Shown here piece by piece: positions 19,952-28,775 of a stretch of 64,000 nt of DNA (its first letter is position 1; each line of letters starts with the position of its first letter). The position numbers and the translations under genes are program-made. This DNA is from Zavarzinia marina (GTDB taxonomy: Bacteria; Pseudomonadota; Alphaproteobacteria; Zavarziniales; Zavarziniaceae), in the NCBI RefSeq assembly GCF_021568905.1, contig NZ_JAKGSB010000004.1, forward strand, positions 62,001 through 126,000, written 5' to 3'. The notes beneath the pieces were generated by a model. It made no database searches and was not told where the DNA came from. It saw only the letters and a list, made by a program, of their open reading frames with translations.

Positions 19952-20910
19952 AGCGGGGCTCCGACGTTGGGAAGATGACGGGTGAGCGCGTCGAGACAGG
20001 CCATGCGCACGGCGACGCCCATCTCCACCTGCTCGCGGATGACGGAGCGGTTGATGTCGTCCGCCACCGTGCTGTCGATCTCCACGCCCCGGTTCATCGG
20101 GCCGGGGTGCATGATCAGGGCGTCGGGCTTGGCCAGCGACAGTTTCTCCTGATCCAGGCCGTAGAAGTGGAAATATTCGCGCAAGGACGGGACATAGGCG
20201 CCCTGCATGCGTTCCATCTGCAGGCGCAGCATCATGACGATGTCGACACCGGCCAGGCCCTTCCGCATGTCGTGATGCACCTCGACGCCCAATTCCTCGA
20301 TGTTGCGGGGCATCAGGGTGGGCGGGCCGATCACCCGGACACAGGCGCCCATGGTGTTCAGCAGGTGGATGTTCGAGCGCGCGACCCGGGAGTGCAGGAT
20401 GTCGCCGCAGATCGCGACCACCTGACCGTCGAGCCTTCCCCGGCGGCGCCTGATGGTCAGCGCGTCGAGGAGCGCCTGGGTCGGATGTTCGTGGGAACCG
20501 TCGCCCGCGTTGATGACGGCGCAGCCGACCTTCTGGGAGAGGAGGTGGACCGCGCCCGAATCCTGATGCCGCACGACGAGGACGTCGGGGTGCATGGCAT
20601 TGAGCGTCATGGCCGTGTCGATCAGGGTCTCGCCCTTCGAGACGGAGGAACGCGCCACCGCCATGTTGAGGACGTCGGCACCCAGCCGCTTGCCCGCCAG
20701 CTCGAAGGAGGTGGATGTCCTTGTCGACGGTTCGAAGAACAGGTTCACCTGGGTCCGGCCGCGCAGGCTGGACTTCTTCTTGTCGACCGCCCGGTTCTGC
20801 TCGACATAGGTATCGGCGAGATCGAGGAGGAAACTGATGGCCGGGGGCAGCATGCCCTCGATGCCCAGCAGGTGGCGGTGGGGGAAACCCGTGTCGGCGG
20901 AATCGCTCAT
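19948..20910 (-). CDS. pyrB: aspartate carbamoyltransferase catalytic subunit
   Basis: The 320-residue enzyme makes carbamoyl-aspartate in pyrimidine synthesis. The carbamoyl-phosphate site STRTS is at 62-66, HPTQALLD is near residue 140, and [11 protein letters not shown] near the C-terminus closes the active site. It overlaps pyrC' by 4 nt, consistent with co-assembly of the two products. No regulatory pyrI gene is nearby. The gap to ruvX upstream is only 25 nt. Confidence 0.96.
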   Translation of the reverse strand: MSDSADTGFPHRHLLGIEGMLPPAISFLLDLADTYVEQNRAVDKKKSSLRGRTQVNLFFEPSTRTSTSFELAGKRLGADVLNMAVARSSVSKGETLIDTAMTLNAMHPDVLVVRHQDSGAVHLLSQKVGCAVINAGDGSHEHPTQALLDALTIRRRRGRLDGQVVAICGDILHSRVARSNIHLLNTMGACVRVIGPPTLMPRNIEELGVEVHHDMRKGLAGVDIVMMLRLQMERMQGAYVPSLREYFHFYGLDQEKLSLAKPDALIMHPGPMNRGVEIDSTVADDINRSVIREQVEMGVAVRMACLDALTRHLPNVGAPL

Positions 20911-20935
20911 GGCCCCGTTCTATACGTCCCGCCCG

Positions 20936-21421
20936 TCAGGGCCGCAAGTCGTGGCGCGCGCGGGCCGCCGTCGCATCCAGATAACCCTGCAGGATGTAGG
21001 TCGCCGCCAGCTTGTCGACCAGTTCGGCGCGACGCGCCCGCGTCATGTCCGCCTCGATCATCATGCGGGTGACGGCGGCGGTCGAAAGCCGCTCGTCCCA
21101 GAAGGTCAGGTTGAGGTCGCGGCGCTTCAGAACCTCGCGCGCGAAGGCCCGGGTGGCCTGGACCCGGGGGCCCGCCGTGCCGTCCATGTTCATGGGCAGG
21201 CCAAGGACGACGCCGGTCACCCCATGCTCGTCGATCAGGGCGAAGAAACGTTCGACATCCACGGTGAACTTGACCCTTCGGATCGTCTCCAGCGGGCTCG
21301 CCACCGTGCGCGAGATGTCGGACAGGGCAAGCCCGATGGTCTTGGTGCCCAGATCGACCCCGAGAAGGCGGGTCATGGGCGGCAGGGCGCGGTCGAAGGC
21401 GTCGTTTTCGAGCTGAGGCAT
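20936..21421 (-). CDS. ruvX: putative pre-16S rRNA nuclease / Holliday junction resolvase-like
   Basis: The 161-residue RNase H-fold protein carries the YqgF/RuvX motifs: GVDLGTKTIG (21-30, Asp23), VVLGLPMNMDGT, the acidic DERLST and the late YILQGYLD. An alternative start at residue 16 (MTRLLGVDLG) is possible. It is first in a ruvX-pyrB-pyrC'-plsY run. Confidence 0.92.
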   Translation of the reverse strand: MPQLENDAFDRALPPMTRLLGVDLGTKTIGLALSDISRTVASPLETIRRVKFTVDVERFFALIDEHGVTGVVLGLPMNMDGTAGPRVQATRAFAREVLKRRDLNLTFWDERLSTAAVTRMMIEADMTRARRAELVDKLAATYILQGYLDATAARARHDLRP

Positions 21422-21452
21422 GGCCGGGTTATAGCGCCGGGCGAAAGCCCCG

Positions 21453-22730
21453 TCAGCCCCGCCGTTCGACCCCGCACCAATCGGCCATGAAGAGGGCCAG
21501 CACCTCCGCCACCTCCATCATGCTGGGCAGGGAAACCCATTCGTCGATGCCATGGATGCTGCCCGCCGTCGGGCCGTAGCAGGTGGCGGGCGTATCGCCA
21601 TAGAGGATGAAGAAGCGGGCATCCGTCGTGGCGGTGGACGCCAGTTCGGTCAGCGGCTTTTCGGAGACCTGGAAATGCGCGCGGCGCAGCCCCTCCAGCA
21701 GGGGCTCCTGCGGGTCGATGGCGCAGCCCTCCGCCTGAAAGCCGCGATAGGTGATCTTGACCGCGGCCCCCTTCAGGGCCGGCTGCATCGCCCTCGCCTC
21801 CTCGATCGCCATTTCGAGGGACGCCTTCACCGCCTTGATGCTCATGCCCGGATAGAAGCCGACGCGGACGTCGATCGACGCGGCGCAGGGCACGCTGGAC
21901 GGCCATTCGCCGCCCGCGATCCGGCCCAGGTTGAAATTGACCGGATGCCTGTGATCGGCGTAACAGGCATGGCGGAAGGAGGCTTCGTTCCACGCCGCCT
22001 CCACCCCGCGCAGCGCCTCGAAGATCACCGTCACCGCCTCGATCGCATTGGTCCCGGCCGAGGTATCGAGAACATGGGCCGGCTTGCCCACCACATCGAC
22101 GGTCAGCCACATGACGCCCAATTGCGCGATCATCAGGCTCTGGTCGAAGGGTTCCGGAATGATCGCGGCATCGGCCCTGTAACCCTTCGCAAGGCAGGCG
22201 AGCGCGCCGTTGCCGGTGCATTCCTCCTCGATCACCGATTGCAGGAAGACGGGGGCCGCCGGCTGCAGGCCGAGGCGGGCCAGTGCCTCGAACGCCATGC
22301 AGTAGGCAACGATCCCGGCCTTCATGTCGCCCGCGCCCCGGCCATAGAGGCGATCGCCGTCGAGCCGGGGCGCGAAGGGTGCATTGGTCCAGAGATCCGC
22401 CGGCCCGGTCGGCACCACGTCGATATGGCCGTTCAGGATCAGCGACCTGCCCGCCGGATCGCGCGGACGGTGACTGCCGACCACATTCTCCCGCCCCGCG
22501 TAATCCGGGATCACCGGGGGCGAGAAACCGGGCAGGTCACGGATCGCCGCCAGATCGACCTCGAAACGATCGACCGTAAGCCCGAGCCCGGCAAAACGAT
22601 CGGCCATCAGGGCCTGGGCACCCTGCTCATGACCAAGCGTGCTGCCCTCCGCGACCAGGGCGGAGAGAAGATCGAGCCCCTCCCCGCGCAGATCGCGGAC
22701 GGCGGCGCGGATATCTTCGGTCAGGCTCAT
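21453..22730 (-). CDS. M20-family metallopeptidase / ArgE-DapE-like deacylase
   Basis: The 425-residue zinc hydrolase has GHIDVVP (101-107) with His102 and Asp104, RGAGDMK with bridging Asp135, catalytic Glu169 followed by Glu170 (VIEEE), and a dimerisation lid domain in the middle. Members remove acyl groups from amino acids or dipeptides. Its ATG overlaps the GNAT gene stop (ATGA), so it is the last gene of the aminotransferase-BKACE-GNAT operon. The acyl substrate is unknown. Confidence 0.9.
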   Translation of the reverse strand: MSLTEDIRAAVRDLRGEGLDLLSALVAEGSTLGHEQGAQALMADRFAGLGLTVDRFEVDLAAIRDLPGFSPPVIPDYAGRENVVGSHRPRDPAGRSLILNGHIDVVPTGPADLWTNAPFAPRLDGDRLYGRGAGDMKAGIVAYCMAFEALARLGLQPAAPVFLQSVIEEECTGNGALACLAKGYRADAAIIPEPFDQSLMIAQLGVMWLTVDVVGKPAHVLDTSAGTNAIEAVTVIFEALRGVEAAWNEASFRHACYADHRHPVNFNLGRIAGGEWPSSVPCAASIDVRVGFYPGMSIKAVKASLEMAIEEARAMQPALKGAAVKITYRGFQAEGCAIDPQEPLLEGLRRAHFQVSEKPLTELASTATTDARFFILYGDTPATCYGPTAGSIHGIDEWVSLPSMMEVAEVLALFMADWCGVERRG

Positions 22731-23203
22731 GGCATCTCTCCGGCGAGGCGGCGGAAGTCGGCGCCGTCGATCTGGTGGATCAGGTCTTCCGCCTTATGGG
22801 CGAAGCCGGCCCGCCGGTAGAAGCCCTGGGCGGCGACATTGGCGGCATCGACCGAGAGGCGGATGTAACCCCAGCCACGTGGCGCGACATGGCGGGCAAG
22901 CGCCGCGAGCAGGGCCCGGCCGAGGCCGCCGCCCCGGCTTTCGGGATCGACATAGAGATCCTGGACATAGGCGCCGGGCATGCCCCGCCAGGTGGAGAAG
23001 GAGCGGAAATAGAGGCAGAGACCGATGGCCCTGCCCCCCTCTTCCGCGATCAGGGCTTCGAAGGCGGGATCGGGGCCGAAGCCCCAGCGACGCAGATCCT
23101 CGACCGTGCCCTTGATGCGCCCGGCATCGCCCATCGCCGCCCCGATCCCCCTGATCATGGCGAGGATCGCGGGGGCGTCCGCCTCCGTCGCCGGGCGGAT
23201 CAA
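22727..23203 (-). CDS. GNAT-family N-acetyltransferase with TTG start
   Basis: The 158-residue GNAT protein has the acetyl-CoA motif DPESRGGGLGRALL (about 86-99) and begins [TTG]IRPATEADAP, the ordinary GNAT N-terminus. The TTG at 23203 overlaps the BKACE stop codon as TTGA. No ATG or GTG is found in a suitable place, so a rare start with coupling is the best explanation. It lies between BKACE and a deacylase, hinting at acyl transfer on the pathway amine. Confidence 0.85.
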   Translation of the reverse strand: MIRPATEADAPAILAMIRGIGAAMGDAGRIKGTVEDLRRWGFGPDPAFEALIAEEGGRAIGLCLYFRSFSTWRGMPGAYVQDLYVDPESRGGGLGRALLAALARHVAPRGWGYIRLSVDAANVAAQGFYRRAGFAHKAEDLIHQIDGADFRRLAGEMP

Positions 23204-24132
23204 AACGCCACCCGGTCGCCGCCCTTCAGGTGCAGCATGGCGCGTGCCTCCGCCGGGGTGGCGACGTCGAGGGCGAGCGCCTCGATGATGGTGCGGATGC
23301 GCCGGACCTGATCGGCATTGGACGGCGCCAGCCCGTCCCGCCCGAGGGTCAGGCTGTCCTCCAGCCCGACACGGACATGGCCGCCGAGGATCGCGCCCAT
23401 GGTGACCAGCGGCATCTGGTGGCGCCCGGCGCCGAGGACGGAAAAGCGATAGTCGTCGCCGAACAGCCGGTCGGCGATCGCCTTCATGTGCATCAGGCTC
23501 TCGGGCTCCGGCCCGATGCCGCCGAGAACGCCGAGCACGAATTGCACGAACAGCGGCCCTTCCACCAGCCCCCGGTCGCGGAAATGGGCGAGGGTATGGA
23601 GGTGACCGACGTCGTAACATTCGAACTCGAAACGCGCACCGCAGCCCTTGCCCAGGCGCTCCAGAATGCCCTCGATATCCTTGAAGGTATTCTTGAAGAT
23701 CGTATCGCGCGTGTTCTCGAGGAGGCGTGGCTCCCAATCGTGCTTCCAGTCGGCATAGCGATCGACCAGGGGGAACAGGCCGAAATTCATCGAGCCCATG
23801 TTGAGGGAGCACATCTCCGGCTCCGCGCGCAGCGGCGCCGCCAGCCTCTCGTCCAGGCTCATGGCCGAACTGCCGCCGGTGGTGATGTTGACGACCGCAT
23901 CCGTCGCCTGGCGGATGCGGGGCAGGAATTGCATGAAGACGTCCGGGTCCGGGCTGGGCCTGCCGTCCTTCGGGTCGCGGGCGTGAAGGTGCAGGATGGC
24001 GGCGCCGGCTTCCGCCGCCGCGATCGCCTGGGTCGCGATCTCGTCCGGGGTTACGGGCAGAAGGGGGCTCATGGTCGGGGTGTGGATCGAGCCCGTCACC
24101 GCGCAACTGATGATGACCTTGCGTGCCGCCAT
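23200..24132 (-). CDS. beta-keto acid cleavage enzyme (BKACE, DUF849)
   Basis: The 310-residue TIM-barrel protein is of the Kce/BKACE family, which condenses a beta-keto acid with acetyl-CoA to give acetoacetate and a new acyl-CoA. The zinc ligands His48 and His50 (LHLHARDP), the N-terminal TGSIHTP motif, and VGLEDSL near residue 258 are present. The gene is directly after an aminotransferase, which could generate the keto acid. The family has many substrate subgroups, and this one is unassigned. Confidence 0.92.
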   Translation of the reverse strand: MAARKVIISCAVTGSIHTPTMSPLLPVTPDEIATQAIAAAEAGAAILHLHARDPKDGRPSPDPDVFMQFLPRIRQATDAVVNITTGGSSAMSLDERLAAPLRAEPEMCSLNMGSMNFGLFPLVDRYADWKHDWEPRLLENTRDTIFKNTFKDIEGILERLGKGCGARFEFECYDVGHLHTLAHFRDRGLVEGPLFVQFVLGVLGGIGPEPESLMHMKAIADRLFGDDYRFSVLGAGRHQMPLVTMGAILGGHVRVGLEDSLTLGRDGLAPSNADQVRRIRTIIEALALDVATPAEARAMLHLKGGDRVAF

Positions 24133-24133
24133 T

Positions 24134-25495
24134 TCAGGCGGCCCTGGGCAGGCGCAATTCGACCGCCAGATCGTCCAGGCTTTCGGTCAGCATGCCCATC
24201 AGGTCGTCGACCTCGTGCGGCGTGATGATCATGGGCGGGCAGACCAGGAAGTGATCGCCTTCGTAACCGCCGCGCGTGCGCCTGGAATAGAGGATCAGGC
24301 CCTGGTCATAGGCAAGGTCGACGATCCGCTGATAGGCGTTCAGATGCGCCGGCAGCGGTTCCATGGTCGCGGCATCGGCGACCAGTTCGACCGCCAGCAG
24401 CAGGCCCTTGCCGCGCACGTCGCCGATGAAGGGGAAGCGCGCCTTCAATCCCTCCAGCCGGGATTTGAGCAGATCCCCCATGCGCGCCGCATTGCCGATC
24501 ATGTCGTGGCGCTCCATCTCGTCGAGCACGGCAAGCCCGGCGGCCCCCGCCAGCGGATTGCCGGCATAGGTGAAACCATGCAGGAAACCGCCCGCCGCCA
24601 GCACCGGCGCCACGATCCGCTCCGGCGCGACCATGGCGCCCAGCGGGCAATAGCCGGAACCGAGACCCTTGGACAGCGCCACCAGATCGGGCCGCCCCTC
24701 GGGCCAGTGATCGCCGCCCAGAAAGCGCCCGGTGCGCCCCGCGCCGCTCATCACCTCGTCGTGGATCAGCAGGATACCATATCGGTTACAAATCTCGCGG
24801 ATCCGGCCGTAATAGCTGTCCGGCGCCACCAGGGCCCCGGTGGAAGCCCCGCCTACCGGCTCCATCAGGAAGGCGAGCACGGTTTCCGGCCCCTCGGCCC
24901 TGATCTGGGCTTCCAGCAAGTCGGCATAGCGAAGCCCTCGCTGGTCCATCGACAGATCATCGCGGTCGAGATAGGCGGTGGGCGCCGGGATCTTGGGACT
25001 ATGGGGCATCATGGGGGCGAAGGGCGCCGTCAGCGCGGCATAGCCGGTCACGGCCAGGGCCCCCAGGGTACAGCCGTGATAGGAGGGAAAGCGCGAGATC
25101 ACCTTGTAGCGCCCGGTCTGCCCGGTGGCGACGGCATATTGGCGCGCCAGCTTGATGCAGGATTCGACCGCTTCCGAGCCGCCGGAGACGAAGAACACCC
25201 GGTCGAAGCCCGGCGGCATCATCCCGCACAGGCGCCGCGCCAGTTCCTCCGCCGGTTCATTCTCGAAATGCAGGCGATAGGCGAAGGTCGCCCGGTCCAT
25301 CTGGCGTTTCATGGCCTCCAGCACGGCGCGATTGCCATGGCCGATATTGACCACCATGGCGCCCGAAGAGCCGTCGATCCACCGCCGCCCATCCGCCGCC
25401 CAGATATGAATCCCCTCCGCCCGATCCACCACCGGCCGCTCGGCCCCGGTCTGATAGAAGAGATTGGACGGGCGACGGTTGGAGCCATCATGCAT
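24134..25495 (-). CDS. class III PLP aminotransferase
   Basis: The 453-residue fold-type I omega-aminotransferase has GGSEA (105-109), YHG (139-141), DEV (246-248) and the PLP lysine Lys276 in ALSKGLGSG. The ATG at 25495 (MHDGSNRRPS) is chosen over an in-frame TTG at 25558. The gene ends 1 nt before BKACE and heads the four-gene operon. It likely converts an omega- or beta-amino acid to the keto acid used by BKACE. Confidence 0.92.
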   Translation of the reverse strand: MHDGSNRRPSNLFYQTGAERPVVDRAEGIHIWAADGRRWIDGSSGAMVVNIGHGNRAVLEAMKRQMDRATFAYRLHFENEPAEELARRLCGMMPPGFDRVFFVSGGSEAVESCIKLARQYAVATGQTGRYKVISRFPSYHGCTLGALAVTGYAALTAPFAPMMPHSPKIPAPTAYLDRDDLSMDQRGLRYADLLEAQIRAEGPETVLAFLMEPVGGASTGALVAPDSYYGRIREICNRYGILLIHDEVMSGAGRTGRFLGGDHWPEGRPDLVALSKGLGSGYCPLGAMVAPERIVAPVLAAGGFLHGFTYAGNPLAGAAGLAVLDEMERHDMIGNAARMGDLLKSRLEGLKARFPFIGDVRGKGLLLAVELVADAATMEPLPAHLNAYQRIVDLAYDQGLILYSRRTRGGYEGDHFLVCPPMIITPHEVDDLMGMLTESLDDLAVELRLPRAA

Positions 25496-25609
25496 TTCAA
25501 CAGACGAGCCTCGGGAAAACGGGATGGCAGCTTGCGCCTGCTTGGGGGTGGAGGGCAAGGGGAGGTCGCTGCAGTCCGGCCGTCGCCCGAGTATCGTCGG
25601 GTCCAGGCT

Positions 25610-26455
25610 TCAATAAGGCCGGTCCGGGAAGGTCACCGTCTCGCCCGGCAGGCGGGGGCCCATCAGGACGTTCTCGTGATAGGTGGAGAGGATGCGGCGG
25701 CGCGCGAGGACGTTGGCGTCGGTCAGGCCGGGTTCGGGCACCGGCTCGTGGCCCCAATGGCCGTGGGGGTCGGTGCCGCGCACCACTTGGCCGGAGCCCA
25801 TGCCGACGTTCTGGCGCGCCGCCGCCGGCGTATAGTCGTAGAGGATGGCGACGCGGCGATAGTCGGCCGTGTTGGCGGCGGAGCCGTGGACGGCGTTGCC
25901 GTGGAAGATCGCCACTTCGCCCGGCTCGAGGATGAGGTTCACCGCCTGGTCGGGATCGACGTCGACGACGCGCGCGACGAGGCGCTTCTTCTGGCCCGAA
26001 CCTTCGGTCAGGGAGAAGGGGCGCACCCGGTCGTGGGTGCCGGGGATCACCTTCAGGCAGCCGTTCTCGGGCGTCGCCTTCGAGAGCGCGACATAGACGA
26101 TGACGAAGGCGGGCGTCACCTCGATCCGCGCCGAATCCTGATGCCAGCCGTAGTCGACGTGACTGCCCGGGTTCTTGATGCGGAAGGTCGCATTGGTCAT
26201 CAGGATGTCGGGGCCGAGCAGATCCTCCACAGCGTCGAGCAGGCGGGGGTGGCGGCCGAGGTCGTAGACCCAGTCGAACAGGAGATTGGCCTTGATGTCG
26301 AAGGCCCAGGCGATGTCCGCCGGCCGCTCCGCCTCGAAGGCCTCGGTCAGGGCGTTGAGGCGTGCCACTTCCGCCGTATCGAGGATCTTCAGGCCGGAGA
26401 CGAAACCGTCGCGTTCGAAACCTTCGACCTGTGCATCGGTCAGGAACTTGCCCAT
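25610..26455 (-). CDS. phytanoyl-CoA dioxygenase (PhyH) family protein
   Basis: The 281-residue Fe(II)/2-oxoglutarate oxygenase has metal ligands His105, Asp107 (WHQDSAR) and His190 (HGNAVHGS), with an arginine near 200 for 2-oxoglutarate. Bacterial PhyH proteins hydroxylate small molecules such as ectoine, phosphonates or amino acids rather than phytanoyl-CoA. Its start overlaps the MATE exporter gene end by 16 nt, so both are in one operon with the class II aldolase. Confidence 0.9.
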   Translation of the reverse strand: MGKFLTDAQVEGFERDGFVSGLKILDTAEVARLNALTEAFEAERPADIAWAFDIKANLLFDWVYDLGRHPRLLDAVEDLLGPDILMTNATFRIKNPGSHVDYGWHQDSARIEVTPAFVIVYVALSKATPENGCLKVIPGTHDRVRPFSLTEGSGQKKRLVARVVDVDPDQAVNLILEPGEVAIFHGNAVHGSAANTADYRRVAILYDYTPAAARQNVGMGSGQVVRGTDPHGHWGHEPVPEPGLTDANVLARRRILSTYHENVLMGPRLPGETVTFPDRPY

Positions 26456-27837
26456 GAGACCTCCTGTTCGTCGGTAGGAAACGGCGGCCGGGCCGCCAGA
26501 TGGCGAAAGCGGAAGATCAGGAGCCCGGTCGAGACCATGGAGGCGAGCACGATGGCGCCGATCAGGCCCCGCGCCCCGAGCGCGAAGTGAACGCCGAGCC
26601 ACCACGCCAGCGGCACCATGACGACGACATAGGAGACCAGATGGCTGGTGGTCGGCAGCCAGGCCTCGCCGTAGCCGCGCAGGATGTTGGCGACGACGCG
26701 CTGCGCCCCGTCGATCAGGGCGACGAAGCCGATCACGGCGACGATCGGCACGCAGACCGCCGCCAGCGCCGGATCGGCGGTATAGAGAGCGGAAATCAGG
26801 CCCGGCACGCACATGAAGCCGAGCGCCACCGCGAGCATGAGACCCGAGAAGACCGCGAGGCCGGTGACGCCCGAACGGGCCATGCCCTCGCCGTCGCGCC
26901 GTCCGCGGGCCTGGGCGACCCGGACCGCCGCCGCGCCGCCGACGCCGACCGCCGGCATGAACAGCATCATGTTGATGTTGATGGCGATGGTATAGGCCGC
27001 CAGCTCGACCGCGCCCATCCGCCCGGCGAAAAGGGTGAGCAGGGCGAAGCTGCCGCTTTCGATGCCCATGGACATGCCTTCGGCATAGCCGATGCGGCGC
27101 TGGCGCGTGCCGTCGGCCCAGCGGTGGTCGGCCAGGCTCGGCCGGCCCAGGCCCCGGCGCCCCGGCATGACCCAGACGACATAGAGAATGGTGCCGGCCG
27201 CCAGCACCAGACGGGCGATCAGGGTGGCGAGGGCGGCCCCTTCCGCGCCCTGGGGTTCGAAGCCCAGCGCCCCGTCGACCAGCACGAAATTGAGCAGCAG
27301 GTTGACCACATTGGCGATGGCCAGCATGACGACGCCGACATAGGGCCGCCCGGTCGATTCGAGGAGACCGATCGTCGCGATGTAGCAGAGCATGGGCGGC
27401 AGGGACCAGGCGAAGAGCGCCGAGATGTGGGCGGCCGCGTCGGCCAGCGCCACGCCCTGCCCCAGGGCCAGGAAGATCCCGTGGGCCTGATAGGCGATCA
27501 CGATGCCGAGACCGCCCACCACCAGGGCATAGAGCAGCGCCCGGCGCCAGATCCGCCCGCATTCGGCCATGTCGCGCCGGCCGTAGGCCGCCGATATCTC
27601 GACCATGCCGCCCATGAGGAGGCCGAGGCCGATGGTCTGCATGGTATGGACCAGGACGAGGCCGAGGGAGAAGCTGGCGAGCGCATCGGTGCCGTAATGG
27701 CCGACCACCATATTGTCGACCACCAGCATCAGCGTCAGGCCGATGCGAGCCATGACGATGGGCAGCGCGAGACGGGCGAGAAGCCCGGCTTCCCGCCCGT
27801 CCAGACGCCGGCCGCCTGCGCTCACCGCGTCGCTCAA
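26440..27837 (-). CDS. MATE-family multidrug/organic cation efflux protein
   Basis: The 465-residue protein has about twelve hydrophobic helices and the MATE signatures LALPIVMARIGLTLM (27-41) and LLESTGRPYVGVVMLAIANVVNLLLN. It exports cationic or polar compounds using H+ or Na+. The start is uncertain: the TTG at 27837 lies 5 nt after the aldolase stop, with a GTG at 27825 as an alternative. Located between a class II aldolase and a PhyH oxygenase, it may expel an intermediate or the toxic substrate of that pathway. Confidence 0.88.
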   Translation of the reverse strand: MSDAVSAGGRRLDGREAGLLARLALPIVMARIGLTLMLVVDNMVVGHYGTDALASFSLGLVLVHTMQTIGLGLLMGGMVEISAAYGRRDMAECGRIWRRALLYALVVGGLGIVIAYQAHGIFLALGQGVALADAAAHISALFAWSLPPMLCYIATIGLLESTGRPYVGVVMLAIANVVNLLLNFVLVDGALGFEPQGAEGAALATLIARLVLAAGTILYVVWVMPGRRGLGRPSLADHRWADGTRQRRIGYAEGMSMGIESGSFALLTLFAGRMGAVELAAYTIAININMMLFMPAVGVGGAAAVRVAQARGRRDGEGMARSGVTGLAVFSGLMLAVALGFMCVPGLISALYTADPALAAVCVPIVAVIGFVALIDGAQRVVANILRGYGEAWLPTTSHLVSYVVVMVPLAWWLGVHFALGARGLIGAIVLASMVSTGLLIFRFRHLAARPPFPTDEQEVSWASS

Positions 27838-27842
27838 GGGCG

Positions 27843-28583
27843 TCAGTCGCGGTAGTCGGGCGTCTCCGACGCCAGAACACGCTCCAGCGCGGCGAAGTGA
27901 TAGGACGCCTCGAATTCGGCGACGTCGGCGAACTGCTTCGCCGTCTGGGCCGCGACATTGGGGCTGATCTCGCGCAGCGGCAGGCCGGTGCCGGCCGCCA
28001 GCACCTGCACCTGGGCGGCGCGCTCGAGGTAGTAGAGGTCGTGGAACGCCGCCGCCACGGAACGACCGTGGACGACGACGCCGTGATGGGCGAGGAAGAT
28101 GATGTCCTCGCCGCCCTTGGCGCCCTCGGCGATGCGCTCGCCCTCGTCCGCATCCATCGCAAGACCGTTGTAGCCGTCGTCATAGGCGATGCGGCCGTAG
28201 TAACGCAGCGCGTTCTGATGGACGAAGCGCAGGCGCCCGCCCTCGACACAGGTCAGGGCCGTCGCATAGGGCATGTGGGTGTGCATGATGCAGACCGCGT
28301 CGGGACGGGCCTTGTGGCCTTCGGTATGGATGAAGAAGGCCGTCGGCTCGACCACGCCGTCGCCTTCCAGGACGACGCCGGCACCGTCGACCAGCAGCAG
28401 GCGGCTGGCGGTGATTTCCGACCAGTGCACGCCGAGCGGATTGATCAGATAGAGTTCCTCGTCGCCCGGGACGCGGACACTGAAGTGGTTACAGACGCCC
28501 TCGTGCAGGCCGAAGCGGACGGCGAGACGGAGTGCGGCGGCGAGTTGGCGGCGCAGTTCCACGGTCTTGGACATTTCCAGCAT
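27843..28583 (-). CDS. class II aldolase/adducin-family protein
   Basis: The 246-residue zinc aldolase/decarboxylase-fold protein has His101 and His103 (MHTHMPY) and His167 (AHHGVVVHG) as metal ligands, with Glu79 nearby. The ATG at 28583 is preferred because GGAG stands eight bases upstream; longer in-frame ATGs at 28619 and 28718 lack a ribosome site. It is first in an aldolase-MATE-PhyH operon that diverges from a TauD gene. The substrate is not the usual fuculose- or ribulose-phosphate with any certainty. Confidence 0.9.
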   Translation of the reverse strand: MLEMSKTVELRRQLAAALRLAVRFGLHEGVCNHFSVRVPGDEELYLINPLGVHWSEITASRLLLVDGAGVVLEGDGVVEPTAFFIHTEGHKARPDAVCIMHTHMPYATALTCVEGGRLRFVHQNALRYYGRIAYDDGYNGLAMDADEGERIAEGAKGGEDIIFLAHHGVVVHGRSVAAAFHDLYYLERAAQVQVLAAGTGLPLREISPNVAAQTAKQFADVAEFEASYHFAALERVLASETPDYRD

Positions 28584-28775
28584 GTCGACATCTCCACCCG
28601 GCAAGGACACGGCGTTCATTGTCGTCAATCGGGTATCACAGGGGCCCGCCCCGCTACAATCTTCGTTAGTGAACGAATGTAAAAACCATGGTTTGAAGCC
28701 GGTCAAAGCATGTTGCATGCGACGAATTCATGAGCATCATCTAGTACCGACGGACAGTTTGACGGAGCTTGCCCC
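28584..28775. promoter_or_regulatory. divergent control region with three small palindromes
   Basis: This 192-nt gap lies between the class II aldolase (minus) and TauD (plus) genes. It is AT-richer than its surroundings and holds three perfect palindromic elements: TTCGTTAGTGAACGAA (28662-28677), AAACCATGGTTT (28683-28694) and GCATGTTGCATGC (28708-28720). Their spacing (about 22 bp between the first two centres) suits a dimeric regulator serving both directions. No regulator gene is adjacent, so the factor acts from elsewhere. No firm -10/-35 pair was assigned. Confidence 0.45.

Noticed and set aside
23996-26590. A plus-strand open frame of 864 codons
   Set aside because: It overlaps the aminotransferase, PhyH and BKACE genes on the other strand, whose motifs are complete; the frame shows no domain.
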